Assembly (NCBI GenBank): GCA_963803425.1
Contig: CAWDMA010000002.1
Location: 308,903-372,902 of the forward strand
From: DASPWW01 sp963803425
GTDB taxonomy: Bacteria > Actinomycetota > Thermoleophilia > Solirubrobacterales > 70-9
Reading direction: 5' to 3'
Length of the DNA stretch: 64,000 nucleotides
In this document: positions 8,134 through 16,821 of the stretch, in pieces
How the letters are laid out: each line of letters begins with the position of its first letter
How positions within the stretch are numbered: position 1 is the stretch's first letter
Notes under the pieces: model-generated
What the model saw: the letters and a program-made list of their open reading frames with translations, nothing else
Database searches by the model: none
What the model was told of the DNA's origin: nothing
Program-made: the position numbers and the translations under genes

Positions 8134-9453
8134 ATGCTCGACCGCGCCCGGGAGCGGTTCCGGTCGCGGGCTGCGCGGCGCGTCCCGCGGGGCCGGCCCG
8201 GCGCCCTCCCCAACCTGATCGTGATCGGCGGCCTCAAGTGCGGGACGACCAGTCTCCACCACTACCTCAACCTGCACCCCGAGATCGGGATGTCCCGCCC
8301 CAAGGAGCTCAACTTCTTCGTTGAGGAGCTGAACTGGCCGCTCGGCGAGGCGTGGTACGCGAGCCACTTCCCGGCTGACGCCCCGGTCCGCGGAGAGTCG
8401 TCCCCGCACTACACGAACCTGCCCCGGTTCCCCGGGGTGGCGGAGCGGATGCGCGCGACGATCCCTGAGGCGCGGATGATCTACATGGTCCGCGACCCGA
8501 TCGACAGGGCGCTGTCGCACTTCCTCCACAACGTCGCCGGCGGGTACGAGACGCGGTCGATGGAGGACGCGGTCGCGGATCCGGCGAACGCGTACGTGCA
8601 CCGCGGCATGTACGCGATGCAGGTCGAGCCCTACCTGAAGGCGTTCGGCGAGAGGCGGATCGAGCTCGTCTCGCAGGAGGAGCTGAAGCTGGACCGCGAT
8701 CGGACCGTGCGGCGTGTGTTCGAGTTCGCGGGGGTCGACCCCGGGTTCACCTCGCCGCAGTTCGACCGGGAGTGGGAGACCGGGACCGGCAAGCGCACGG
8801 GGCGGTTCACGGCAATGGACCGCGCCGTGCGGCTGCCCGGCCTGCGCGCGCTCGACCGCAACTTCGACCGGATGCCCGAGCCGGTGCGATGGGTGATCGA
8901 GAAGGTCGTTCACGACCCCGGGGGCGCCCCTGCGCGCCCGGAGCTGCCCGCGAATCTCCGGGCGCGGCTCGCTGAGCGGTTCGCGCCCGACACCGAGCGG
9001 CTCCGCGAGCTGACTGGGCGGCGGTTCGAGTGGGACGCTTCGCGCGTGTCCGAGAGCGTGGACCTCGTCAAGCGCGGGATCGAGGCGATCAACACCGAGG
9101 GGTGGGAGGCGCTGGTCCCGCTGATCGACGCCGATTTCGAGCTGGTCACGAATTCCGCGGTCGCGCTCGAGCCCGACACCTACCGCGGCGAGGCGGGCCT
9201 GCGACGCTACTTCGAGTCGTTCGAGGACGCGATGGAGGAGATCCGGATCCTGCCGGACTCGGATCCGGTCGGGGCCGGCGATCGCGTGGTCGTCTCGTTT
9301 CGCCTCAGCGCGCGCGGGAAGGAGACGGGGATCGTCGCTGAGCAGGCCGCCCACATGCTGTGGACGATCCGCGACGGCAGGGCGCTGCGCGTCGAGTTCT
9401 TCACCGAGCGCGGAGCGGCGCTCGAGGCGGCCGGGCTCGACCCGGGCGCCTAG
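8134..9453 (+). CDS. Sulfotransferase fused to a SnoaL/NTF2-like domain
   Basis: Residues 25-300 form a PAPS-dependent sulfotransferase: the 5'-phosphosulfate loop GLKCGTTSLHHYL and the 3'-phosphate site MVRDPIDRALSHFLHN are both intact. From about residue 307 (VDLVKRGIEAINTEGWEALV) to the end follows a SnoaL-like cone-shaped domain typical of polyketide cyclases and ketosteroid isomerase relatives. The fusion is continuous, without a stop or shift. I chose ATG 8134; no closer canonical start follows the HAD stop at 8086. The partner domain may hold the acceptor or be a separate enzyme; the acceptor is unknown. Confidence 0.8.
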   Translation: MLDRARERFRSRAARRVPRGRPGALPNLIVIGGLKCGTTSLHHYLNLHPEIGMSRPKELNFFVEELNWPLGEAWYASHFPADAPVRGESSPHYTNLPRFPGVAERMRATIPEARMIYMVRDPIDRALSHFLHNVAGGYETRSMEDAVADPANAYVHRGMYAMQVEPYLKAFGERRIELVSQEELKLDRDRTVRRVFEFAGVDPGFTSPQFDREWETGTGKRTGRFTAMDRAVRLPGLRALDRNFDRMPEPVRWVIEKVVHDPGGAPARPELPANLRARLAERFAPDTERLRELTGRRFEWDASRVSESVDLVKRGIEAINTEGWEALVPLIDADFELVTNSAVALEPDTYRGEAGLRRYFESFEDAMEEIRILPDSDPVGAGDRVVVSFRLSARGKETGIVAEQAAHMLWTIRDGRALRVEFFTERGAALEAAGLDPGA

Positions 9454-9462
9454 ATTGTGTCG

Positions 9463-9909
9463 ATGCGAATCGCCGTTGCAGCCGACGAGCGCGCCGGGGT
9501 CGCGGAGGTGCTCGTCGAGCAGCTCCGCCGCCGCGGCCACGAGCCGATCGGGCACGGGGCCCTGTCCGCGGAAGAGCGCGACGACTGGGCGTGGGCGAGC
9601 GAGGCGGCGGCCCGCGACGTCGCCGAGGGCCGCGCCGACCAGGCGATCGTGTGCTGCTGGACCGGGACGGGCGCGTCGATCGCGGCGAACAAGGTCGAGG
9701 GGATCCGCGCCGCGCTGTGCGGCGACGCCGTGACCGCGGACGGCGCGCGGACGTGGAACGACGCGAACGTGCTCGCGCTCAGCCTCCGCGCCACCTCCGA
9801 GGCCGAGCTCGAGGAGATCCTCGACGCGTGGTTCGACGGTGCGCCGAGCGAAGCGGACGACGACCGCGCCAACGTCGACCACATCGCGACGATCGAGCGG
9901 GCACCGTGA
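9463..9909 (+). CDS. RpiB/LacA/LacB family sugar-phosphate isomerase
   Basis: A 148-residue protein of the ribose-5-phosphate isomerase B fold. It begins MRIAVAADERAG and has the family block WTGTGASIAANKVEGIRAALC, with the catalytic-site cysteine in CCWTGTG and WNDANVLALSLR near the end. It interconverts aldose and ketose phosphates, or an analogue, since the first histidine region differs from canonical RpiB. A GTG at 9457 is an alternative start only two codons upstream. It is followed after 10 bases by a RibD-like reductase. Confidence 0.85.
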   Translation: MRIAVAADERAGVAEVLVEQLRRRGHEPIGHGALSAEERDDWAWASEAAARDVAEGRADQAIVCCWTGTGASIAANKVEGIRAALCGDAVTADGARTWNDANVLALSLRATSEAELEEILDAWFDGAPSEADDDRANVDHIATIERAP

Positions 9910-9919
9910 GCGCAGGCTG

Positions 9920-10657
9920 ATGCGCCGCCTGCTCCCCGAGCCGGGCGCGACCAGCGTCGCCGAGCAGTACGGCGGGATGCGGCTGGTCGACCGCGCCCAC
10001 GCCGACCGACCGTGGGTGGTGACGAACTTCGCGCTCACGGTGGACGGGCGCGCGACGATCGCGGGGCGATCCGGCCCGATCGGCTCGCGCACCGACATGG
10101 CGATCCTGCACCGGCTCCGCGAGGAGGTCGACGCGGTGATGATCGGCGCAGGGACGATGCGGGCGGAGCGATACGGACGGATCGTCCCCGACCCTGCCGC
10201 CCGCGGGCGCCGCGAGCGCGCCAACGGGCTCGCGCCCGACCCGCTCGCGGTGATCGTCACCGAGCGGCTCGACCTGCCGTGGGACGCCGGCCTGTTCACG
10301 GCGGGGTACGGCCGCATCCTGATCGCCACCTCCAGCACCGACCCAGTCCCGAAGACCAGCACCAGCCTCAGGGTGGACCGGCACGAGGGCGGCGTCGACG
10401 TGCGCCGCGCGCTGCGGACGATGCGGGACGAGCGCGGCGTCCGCGCGCTCCTGTGCGAGGGCGGGCCGCACCTGCACGGCGAGCTGCTCGCCGCGGGGCT
10501 CGTCGACGAGCTGTTCGTGACCCGCGCGCCGAAGCTCGCGCTCGATCCCGGACCGACCCAGGTCGAGGGCGCAGGCGGAGGCCCGGTGGACCTGGACGTC
10601 GTGTGGATGCTCGAGCAGGACGGGGAGCTCTACGGCCGCTACGCGGTGAGGCGCTAG
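9920..10657 (+). CDS. RibD C-terminal-like pyrimidine/dihydrofolate reductase family protein
   Basis: A 245-residue NADPH-dependent reductase of the RibD_C (DHFR-like) family: WVVTNFALTVDGRATIAG at the start, VDAVMIGAGTMRAERYG for cofactor binding and LLCEGGPHLHGELL in the C-terminal half. Stand-alone members act in riboflavin or deazaflavin-type pathways or as general reductases; no deaminase domain is present and no other rib gene is nearby, so the role is open. The stop shares CTAG with the convergent membrane-protein gene. Confidence 0.8.
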   Translation: MRRLLPEPGATSVAEQYGGMRLVDRAHADRPWVVTNFALTVDGRATIAGRSGPIGSRTDMAILHRLREEVDAVMIGAGTMRAERYGRIVPDPAARGRRERANGLAPDPLAVIVTERLDLPWDAGLFTAGYGRILIATSSTDPVPKTSTSLRVDRHEGGVDVRRALRTMRDERGVRALLCEGGPHLHGELLAAGLVDELFVTRAPKLALDPGPTQVEGAGGGPVDLDVVWMLEQDGELYGRYAVRR

Positions 10658-11370
10658 CCGCTCCACGCGTACTGCTCGACCTCGATCGCCGGGACGAGCC
10701 CGAGCTCAGCGGCGCGGCGCTCGCCTCGGCGCAGCATCCGAAGCGCGAGGATCGTGCCCCCGAGCAGCGCGGCGAGCCCCAAGCTGAGCTGGACGCTGAG
10801 CAGCCCCTCGCGACTCCAGTACACGTCGCGCAGGTCGAGCAGCAGCGCCGCCTCGTCGAAGGTGAGCCCGAGCCCCGCGCCGAACGGCACGGCCAGGGCG
10901 GTCTCGATCCGGTCGCTGTCGGTGATCAGCGCGGCGGTCCCGGACCCGAACGCGAGCAGGATCCCCGGGACGAAGTGGTGGATGTGGCGACCGCCGAGGT
11001 GGACGTCGCCGGTCGGCCACCACCCGCGCCTGATCCCGTGGGTCGACAGACGCATCAGCGCGAACGAGAGCACGAACCCCGACAGCAGGTTGAAGAGGAC
11101 GGTCTCGCGCCGCGAGGCGGTCTCGTAGCCCTCGAGCGCGACCGCGATCGCGTCCCGCCCTGCCCAACCGGCGGCCTCGATCGCGTGCTCGGCGGTGTCG
11201 AGCACGCCCTCGGGGTCGTCGGCGACGCGGGCCCTGCTGCGTGCGAGGCGGACCACCTCCCCCGCCACCACGGAGCCGACGGTCGCAACCGCGACGGCGG
11301 CGAGGCCGACCGTGGCACGCTCGGTGCCGCCCCAGGTGCGACGGCGACGACGGAGTCCGCGCATCCTCAC
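10654..11370 (-). CDS. Integral membrane protein of unknown function
   Basis: A 238-residue protein with at least four hydrophobic segments: about residues 20-40, 93-110 (NLLSGFVLSFALMRL), 130-148 and a C-terminal pair near 200-218. Between helices it carries the histidine-rich motif GGRHIHHFVPGI followed by LTFDEAALLLDLRDVYW, which could bind a metal, but I do not recognise a characterised family. A second ATG two codons in (11364) is possible. It follows the nucleotide-sugar dehydrogenase gene by 6 bases on the same strand. Confidence 0.65.
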   Translation of the reverse strand: MRMRGLRRRRRTWGGTERATVGLAAVAVATVGSVVAGEVVRLARSRARVADDPEGVLDTAEHAIEAAGWAGRDAIAVALEGYETASRRETVLFNLLSGFVLSFALMRLSTHGIRRGWWPTGDVHLGGRHIHHFVPGILLAFGSGTAALITDSDRIETALAVPFGAGLGLTFDEAALLLDLRDVYWSREGLLSVQLSLGLAALLGGTILALRMLRRGERRAAELGLVPAIEVEQYAWSG

Positions 11371-11376
11371 GCCGAG

Positions 11377-12624
11377 CTACAGCCGGACCAGGTTCGCCGC
11401 TTCAATCCCGCGGGTGACGCCGCGGAAGTCGAGCACGAGCTCCGCCTCGTCGACGACGCGGCGGTAGTCGACCTCGGGATGCGCGGTGACCACGCACACG
11501 AGGTCGGCCCGGCGCAGCTCCTCGTCGAGGTCGGCGGAGCGCTTCCCGAGCTCGGGGAGCTCGGGCACGTGCGGGTCGTGGTAGGAGATCTCCGCGCCGA
11601 GCTCGGCGAGGCTGCGGATGATCTTCAGCGCCGGCGACTCCCGCATGTCGCCGACGCCGGCCTTGTACGCGACCCCGAGCAGCAGGATCCGGGAGCCCTT
11701 CACCGGCCGCTCGACGTCGTTCAGGGTGCGCTCGATCTTCCGCACGCAGAACTGCGGCTGGTTCTGGTTCACCTTCCCGGCGAGCTCGATGAACTCGGTG
11801 TAGAAGTCGTGCTCGCGCGCCTTGAACGCGAGGTAGAAGGGGTCGACCGGGAGGCAGTGCCCGCCCATCCCGGGGCCCGGCTCGAACCGCATGAACCCGA
11901 ACGGCTTCGTCGCGGCTGCGTCGATCACCTCCCACACGTCGATCTGCATCCGGTCGCACAGCATCGCGAGCTCGTTGACGAGCGCGATGTTGACCGAGCG
12001 GAAGATGTTCTCGAGCAGCTTTGCGAGCTCGGCCGCCTCCGGCGTGGAAACCGGGACGACCTCGTCGCAGATCTCCGCGTACAGCTCGACGGCGCGATCG
12101 CGACACGCCTCGGTGACGCCGCCTACCACCTTCGGGGTGGTCCGGATCGTGTGGTCTGTGCGGCCGGGATCGATCCGCTCCGGCGAGTAGGCGAGATGGA
12201 AGTCGGTGCCCGCCGACAGGCCCGACTCCTCGAGGAGCGGCTGCAGCCGCTCCCGGGTCGTGCCCGGATACGTGGTCGACTCGAGGACCACGAGCTGGCC
12301 CTTCTCGAGCACCGCGGAGAGCGAGGTCGCGGCGTCGAGCATGTAGGTGAGGTCCGGCTCGCGGTGGTTCGCGAGCGGCGTCGGGACGCAGATCACGACC
12401 GCGTCGCAGGCGCTCAGCTCGCGCCGATCGGCCGTCGGGCGGATCCTGTCGCCGACCGCGGCGAGCCGCTCCGCGGAGACGTCCTCGACCGTGCTCTCGC
12501 CGCGACCGATCCGGTCGACGACCCGCGCGTCCGCGTCGAGGCCGACGACCTCGTGCCCGGCCTCGGCGAACGCGACCGCGAGCGGCAGCCCCACGTACCC
12601 AAGCCCGATGATTCCGACCACCAT
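11377..12624 (-). CDS. Nucleotide-sugar 6-dehydrogenase (UDP-GlcNAc/ManNAc dehydrogenase type)
   Basis: A 415-residue member of the UDP-glucose/GDP-mannose dehydrogenase family, making a nucleotide-linked uronic acid for surface polysaccharide. The NAD site GIIGLGYVGLPLAVAF is at the N-terminus, the catalytic cysteine is in MGGHCLPVDPFYL, and the C-terminal UDP-binding domain starts near SRILLLGVAYKAGVGDMRES. The central sequence resembles the WbpA/WecC group more than Ugd. The ATG at 12624 starts the Rossmann strand directly, so upstream codons are unlikely to be used. Confidence 0.88.
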   Translation of the reverse strand: MVVGIIGLGYVGLPLAVAFAEAGHEVVGLDADARVVDRIGRGESTVEDVSAERLAAVGDRIRPTADRRELSACDAVVICVPTPLANHREPDLTYMLDAATSLSAVLEKGQLVVLESTTYPGTTRERLQPLLEESGLSAGTDFHLAYSPERIDPGRTDHTIRTTPKVVGGVTEACRDRAVELYAEICDEVVPVSTPEAAELAKLLENIFRSVNIALVNELAMLCDRMQIDVWEVIDAAATKPFGFMRFEPGPGMGGHCLPVDPFYLAFKAREHDFYTEFIELAGKVNQNQPQFCVRKIERTLNDVERPVKGSRILLLGVAYKAGVGDMRESPALKIIRSLAELGAEISYHDPHVPELPELGKRSADLDEELRRADLVCVVTAHPEVDYRRVVDEAELVLDFRGVTRGIEAANLVRL

Positions 12625-12688
12625 GCGGGAAAAGTGTAGGTAGCGGAGTGGCGGGCGCCGCAATCGGTCGGCGGCCCGGGATAGGATC

Positions 12689-12802
12689 GTGCCGCTCGTG
12701 AAGCTGCTGCTCGCCCCCGCAACGCGCGGACTCGACGCCGCCAGGCACCTGCTCTGGTACCTGAGCTACCACGTCTCCGGCGAGACGCGCGAGCGCGGCT
12801 AG
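12689..12802 (+). CDS. Possible 37-residue small protein
   Basis: A GTG start, 37 codons and a stop encode MPLVKLLLAPATRGLDAARH and then LLWYLSYHVSGETRERG. It is a short amphipathic segment with an aromatic cluster and a basic end. The sequence TAGGAT ends two bases before the GTG; a second GTG at 12698 would be better spaced for a leaderless start. It fills the gap between two leftward genes. I do not recognise it and it may be chance. Confidence 0.3.
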   Translation: MPLVKLLLAPATRGLDAARHLLWYLSYHVSGETRERG

Positions 12803-12821
12803 CCTCTGCCGCGGGCGCGGC

Positions 12822-13307
12822 TCACGGCTTCACGACCATGAAGAAGACGGCGACGATCACGATCACCCCCGCGACGATCCCGGCGTTGTTGATCCGCCGC
12901 GACAGCGCCCGATACTCGTCGGAGAGCTGATCGCCCTGCGCGAGGTCGCGCTCGGCGACGCCGATCGCCTCCTTTACCGCCGGCTCGATCAGGCCGTGAA
13001 CGACTGCGAACAACAGGATGATCGCGAGCAGACCGACGCTCACCCACGACTCGCCGAGCGAGATGCTCGCGTCGCCGACCAGGTACAGGCCGGCGAGCAG
13101 CAGGACCACCAGCGCGGGAGTGACGATCACGAAATCGCTGCGCCGCGCTGCCCGGAGCACGGTCGGCACCGCGCGCGGGTTCGTGCTCTCGGCAATCCCG
13201 GTGAACAGCGGATACGCGAAGGGACTCCCGGCCGCGATGATCACCGCCAGAATGTGGACGAACTTACCGAGCTCGTAGCCGGTGACGGCGGTCACGATCG
13301 GGTCCAT
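12822..13307 (-). CDS. DUF2269-like integral membrane protein
   Basis: A 161-residue protein with four predicted transmembrane helices (about residues 12-35, 57-77, 85-107 and 138-160) separated by a polar stretch (AIGVAERDLAQGDQLSDEYR). The N-terminal GKFVHILAVIIAAGSPF with an intramembrane histidine resembles DUF2269/CopD-like membrane proteins, but the match is from memory. It is divergent from the Ser/Gly-repeat protein gene with 23 bases between the starts. Confidence 0.6.
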   Translation of the reverse strand: MDPIVTAVTGYELGKFVHILAVIIAAGSPFAYPLFTGIAESTNPRAVPTVLRAARRSDFVIVTPALVVLLLAGLYLVGDASISLGESWVSVGLLAIILLFAVVHGLIEPAVKEAIGVAERDLAQGDQLSDEYRALSRRINNAGIVAGVIVIVAVFFMVVKP

Positions 13308-13330
13308 CGCGGAGACCGTATCATCGGGCC

Positions 13331-13651
13331 ATGGACGGGTCGAAGTGGTCGCTGTGGTCGGAGAGCTCGATGCTGAGCATCGGATCGAAGCGCTCCTTCG
13401 GCTCGATCGGGTCGGTCGGCTCCGTGCTCTCGGTGGGCTCGATCGGGTCGGCGGGCTCGGCGTTCTCGGTCGGCTCGACCGGGTCGATCGGATCGCTGCT
13501 GTCGACCGGCTCGCGCTCGTCGGTGATGTCCGCCGGCGCCTCCGGCGCCGTGATGGGATCGCCGGCTCGCGCCCCGGTCCCGCTGCTCGTCGTCGCGATC
13601 CTCGCCGCCGTCGGGATCCTGATCGCGGCGGTCAACCGACCGCGGGCATGA
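13331..13651 (+). CDS. Tail-anchored Gly-Ser-hydrophobic repeat protein
   Basis: A 106-residue protein beginning MDGSKWSLWSESSMLSIGSK, followed by about ten copies of a two-to-three-residue unit (IGS, VGS, LSVGS, IGSAGS, STGS) up to residue 65, a short linker and a C-terminal transmembrane helix (PLLVVAILAAVGILIAA). The strict G-S periodicity suggests a beta-solenoid or fibre-like fold presented at the membrane. I recall similar KWSLWSxxSxLSIGSxGS proteins in other actinobacteria, which supports this strand over the acidic reading on the other strand. The 3' end overlaps the convergent LLM oxidoreductase gene by 20 bases. Function unknown. Confidence 0.6.
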   Translation: MDGSKWSLWSESSMLSIGSKRSFGSIGSVGSVLSVGSIGSAGSAFSVGSTGSIGSLLSTGSRSSVMSAGASGAVMGSPARAPVPLLVVAILAAVGILIAAVNRPRA

Positions 13652-14561
13652 CCTCGCCGACGAGCCGCTCGAGCTGGGCGGGCTCGTCGCGCAGCGGCCA
13701 CACGTACACCCGCTCGCAGCCGCTCGCCGCGTAGCGCGCCAGCAGCTCCGCGCACTCGGAGGGCGACCCGATGCAGAGCCTGCCGCGGAGCGTGTCGGGG
13801 TCGCGGCGCAGCATCGGGCCGACGACCCGCTCGAGCGCCCGCGCCGCGTCGGCGCAATCGTCCGTGACCCACGTCCACATCGTCGCGAGCGCGTTCGGGA
13901 GGCGCTCCCCTTCGCGTCCTCGCGACTCCAGCTCGGTGCGCAGCCGCTCCCGCCCCGCCGCGAGCTCCTCCGGCGTCGTGTTGTAGGCGGAAGCGAGCCA
14001 CCCGTCCCCGAGCCGCGCGACGCGTCGCAGCCCCGCGACCGAGCCCCAGCTCGCCAGCCACAGCGGGATCCCGCCGGGATCAACGGGAGGTGGCTCCAGC
14101 GGCGAGCTCGGCATCGCGTAATAGCGCAGCGCCGACGGCCGGTCGCCGCCGCGGATCAGCGCCCGCAGCGCCGCAGATGCCTCCTCGAACCGGGGCCAGC
14201 GCTGGTCGAACGGGATCCCGACGGCCTCGTAGTCGCGCGGCGAGGAGCCCGGTCCCACCCCGGCCACCGCGCGCCCGTCCGAGAGCACGTCGATCGCCGC
14301 CAGCGCCCGCGCCGTCGCCACCGGGCCGCGCACGACCACGTTCGCGATCGTGGTCGCCAGCTCCATCCCGCCGGATCGCGCCACCGCCGCCGCGAGCGCG
14401 GTCGGCCCGTCCAGCCACGGCGTCGAGAACACGTGGTGGTCGTTGGCGCTGACCGCCGCGAGCCCGAGCTCGCGGGCCGCGTCCACGGTCGCGTCCAGGC
14501 GCCGCCGCGACAGCCCCTCCCCCTCGAAGTCGATCAGGGGAAGGTGGACCCCGAGCTCCAT
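13632..14561 (-). CDS. LLM class flavin-dependent oxidoreductase
   Basis: A 309-residue luciferase-like monooxygenase (bacterial luciferase/F420 reductase superfamily). It begins MELGVHLPLIDFEGEGLS, has ELGLAAVSANDHH at the first helix-strand, GVGPGSSPRDYEAVGIPFDQRWPRFEEA in the flavin region and GSPSECAELLARYAASGCERV near the C-terminus. The cofactor is FMN or F420. It starts just after the M20 peptidase stop, so it is probably the last gene of the long leftward array. Substrate unknown. Confidence 0.88.
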   Translation of the reverse strand: MELGVHLPLIDFEGEGLSRRRLDATVDAARELGLAAVSANDHHVFSTPWLDGPTALAAAVARSGGMELATTIANVVVRGPVATARALAAIDVLSDGRAVAGVGPGSSPRDYEAVGIPFDQRWPRFEEASAALRALIRGGDRPSALRYYAMPSSPLEPPPVDPGGIPLWLASWGSVAGLRRVARLGDGWLASAYNTTPEELAAGRERLRTELESRGREGERLPNALATMWTWVTDDCADAARALERVVGPMLRRDPDTLRGRLCIGSPSECAELLARYAASGCERVYVWPLRDEPAQLERLVGEVMPAVG

Positions 14562-14563
14562 CC

Positions 14564-15868
14564 TCAACCGGGGGCGGCGCTGATCGCGTGCAGGTGGAAG
14601 CGCGCCATCTCGACCAGGTCCGCGAGGTCGAGCGACTCGTCGGCGGCGTGCGCGGCGCGCGCGTATGCGCTCGGATCGGTGGAGAACACCGGGGCGAACC
14701 CGTACGCGACGGTGCCGCCCGCCTTCCGCACCCAGTGCGAGTCGGTGAAGCCCGGGGTGACGAGCGGAAGCAGCTCGGCGCCGGGAAGGCGGTCGGCGAC
14801 GTACCGTTCGATCACCCCGTACAGCGGCGTGTCGATCCGGGACTCGGTGCCGCCCTGGAGCGGCTCGAGCAGCTCGAGCTCGTACTCGAACCGGTCGCCG
14901 AGCGCGACGGCGACGTGGCGGTGGACGTCGGCCTCCGTCTGTCCCGGGAGCGCGCGGCAGTCGCAGGTGACGTCGGCGTACGGGGGGATCACGTTCGCGG
15001 GCTCGAACGTGTGCAGCCCCGTCGGGGTGACGGTCATCCGCGTCATCGCGGGGAGCATGTCGGCGAGCAGCGGGTGCTGCGCGGCCGCCCACTCGACCGC
15101 CTCGTCCGGCGCGGGAGGCGCCCCGAGCCGCTCCAGGGCGCGCGCGATCGCCGGGACGGTGGATGCGAGGGGCTCGTAGCCCAGCAGCAGCTCGCTCGCG
15201 GCGGCGGCGTGCCGGACCGGGTTGTCTCCGAACGCCGGGACGGAGGCGTGCGCCGCGCTTCCGTGCACGCGGAGGCGCAGCGAGCTGACCTGCTTCTCCC
15301 CGACCGAGACGGTGACGACGCGGCGGCCGTCGGCGAGCTCGAGCAGCGACCCGCCGCCCTCGTTGATCGCGAAGTCGCAGCGCACGTCCGGTCGCTCGCG
15401 GACCAGCCACGACATCCCGACGTCGGAGACGTTCGCCTCCTCGTCGGACTCCGCGACGAACACGACGTCGCCCGCGGGGGGCTCGCCGCGGCGCGCGAGC
15501 TCCGCGACCGCGGCGGCGCGCGCCGCGACCTCGCCCTTCATGTCGACCGCGCCGCGTCCGACCAGCTGCCCGTCGCGGACCACGGCGTCGAACGGGGGAA
15601 CGGTCCAGTCGGCGACCGGCGCCGGGACGACGTCGATGTGCCCCATCAACATGATCGAGGGGCTCGACCCCGTTCCGATCACCCTGCCGACGACGTTCAG
15701 CCGGTCGGGGTCGGGGCCGACGAGCTCGCACTCCACCCCGGCGCCGCGCAGGTACTCCGCGAGCATCTCCGCGGCGGGCGTCTCCCTGCCGGGCGGGTTC
15801 GAGGTGTCGAGCCGGATCAGGTCGCGGGTGAGCTCGACCACCTCGCGGTCGAGCCGCTCAGTCGCCAT
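14564..15868 (-). CDS. M20 family metallopeptidase (ArgE/DapE/carboxypeptidase G2 type)
   Basis: A 434-residue dinuclear zinc hydrolase. The metal and catalytic residues can be seen in MGHIDVVPA (first His, Asp), GRGAVDMKG (bridging Asp), FVAESDEEAN (catalytic and metal Glu), and FTDSHW near the C-terminus. The lid domain starts near VGEKQVSSLRLRVHGSAAHAS. Such enzymes deacylate amino acids or cut dipeptides in the cytoplasm. The start overlaps the S58 peptidase gene by 11 bases, and both follow a peptide transporter, supporting a job in intracellular peptide breakdown. Confidence 0.92.
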   Translation of the reverse strand: MATERLDREVVELTRDLIRLDTSNPPGRETPAAEMLAEYLRGAGVECELVGPDPDRLNVVGRVIGTGSSPSIMLMGHIDVVPAPVADWTVPPFDAVVRDGQLVGRGAVDMKGEVAARAAAVAELARRGEPPAGDVVFVAESDEEANVSDVGMSWLVRERPDVRCDFAINEGGGSLLELADGRRVVTVSVGEKQVSSLRLRVHGSAAHASVPAFGDNPVRHAAAASELLLGYEPLASTVPAIARALERLGAPPAPDEAVEWAAAQHPLLADMLPAMTRMTVTPTGLHTFEPANVIPPYADVTCDCRALPGQTEADVHRHVAVALGDRFEYELELLEPLQGGTESRIDTPLYGVIERYVADRLPGAELLPLVTPGFTDSHWVRKAGGTVAYGFAPVFSTDPSAYARAAHAADESLDLADLVEMARFHLHAISAAPG

Positions 15869-16793
15869 CGCGGGCGGCGGCGATCCGCCGCACCTGCTCG
15901 ACTGGGAACGCCTCCTGGATCGTCCCGTCGCGGCGCTGCGCCGGGCGCGCCGCGACGAGGCAGTTGTAGACGGCCTCGTGGGCGGACTCGAACGCCGCCG
16001 CGAAGAACGGATCGAGCCGCTCCCCGGAGATCTCCGTCTCGCGGGAGGTCGAGAACGCCAGCCCGATCTCGCCGGAGCCGTCGGAGGCGTACGACCCCGC
16101 CCGGGCGAGGCCGAGCAGCGGCCGCAGCGCAAGCCGGCGGAGGTGATGGGAGCCGAGCGGCGCGTCGGTGGCGCACACCGCGATGCAGGAGCCTCGCGGC
16201 GAGCGCGGATCGGCCGGCGCGGAGAGGGTGCGGCCGAGCACGTCGAGGTACTCGCGGGCGCCGTACCCGAAGTTGCACAGGAGCAGCACCCCGACCGTGT
16301 GCTCCCCGACCCGCCGCGAGGCGGTCCCGATCCCGCCGGGATAGTCGAACAAGCTCATCCCGGTGCCCGCGCCGACCGTGCCCTCATCGACCTCGTCGCC
16401 GAGCGCCGCGAGCGCCCGGTCGACGTCGTCCCCGGTCACCGTCCGGGAGTCGGCCATGTCCCCGTCGTTGCACTCCCCGACCACCGGGAGCACGACTTGA
16501 TCGGGGCCTCGACCCGATGCGAGCACGGCGGCCCGGTGGACCGCCCCGACCGCGTGCGACCCGCACAGGTACACGGGCGTCTCCATCGTCCCCCGCTCGT
16601 CGATCTCGATCTTTCCGGTGAGCTCGCCCGTCCCGTTGGTGACGGCGGAGCCGGCGAGCGCCGGGAGGGCGCCGTCGGGCGGCGCCACCACGGTCACGCC
16701 GGTCGGTTCGCCGCTGGCCGCCTGCGAGTGGCCGACACGGACACCGGAGACATCGGTGATCGCGTTCCGGGGGCCCGGCTGAAGCGTGCCCAC
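15858..16793 (-). CDS. S58 (DmpA/BapA-type) aminopeptidase
   Basis: A 311-residue N-terminal-nucleophile hydrolase. It begins NAITDVSGVRVGHSQ, typical of the family, and has the asparagine region AVTNGTGELTG and the self-cleavage site RGSCIAVCATDAPL, where the serine after glycine becomes the nucleophile of the small subunit. Members release N-terminal amino acids from peptides, and BapA/DmpA-type enzymes characteristically accept beta-amino acids. It lies directly after the opp transporter genes and overlaps the M20 peptidase. Confidence 0.88.
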   Translation of the reverse strand: MGTLQPGPRNAITDVSGVRVGHSQAASGEPTGVTVVAPPDGALPALAGSAVTNGTGELTGKIEIDERGTMETPVYLCGSHAVGAVHRAAVLASGRGPDQVVLPVVGECNDGDMADSRTVTGDDVDRALAALGDEVDEGTVGAGTGMSLFDYPGGIGTASRRVGEHTVGVLLLCNFGYGAREYLDVLGRTLSAPADPRSPRGSCIAVCATDAPLGSHHLRRLALRPLLGLARAGSYASDGSGEIGLAFSTSRETEISGERLDPFFAAAFESAHEAVYNCLVAARPAQRRDGTIQEAFPVEQVRRIAAARDGD

Positions 16794-16821
16794 CGGCCCC
16801 GCGATCTCGCGCCAGCGCTGC

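Noticed and set aside
13882..13926. Possible tenth hairpin: GTCGCGAG/CTCGCGAC around GCGCTCCCCTTCGCGTCC
   Set aside because: The stem pairs, but the loop is 29 bases with several changes and it lies within well-conserved LLM oxidoreductase codons. Kept out of the family count.
13321..14061. Acidic, proline-rich reading on the minus strand (DPIDPVEPTENAEPADPIEP)
   Set aside because: It is the mirror of the Gly-Ser repeat and overlaps the LLM oxidoreductase in another frame. The plus-strand protein with its DGSKWSLWS head and membrane helix is the better gene.
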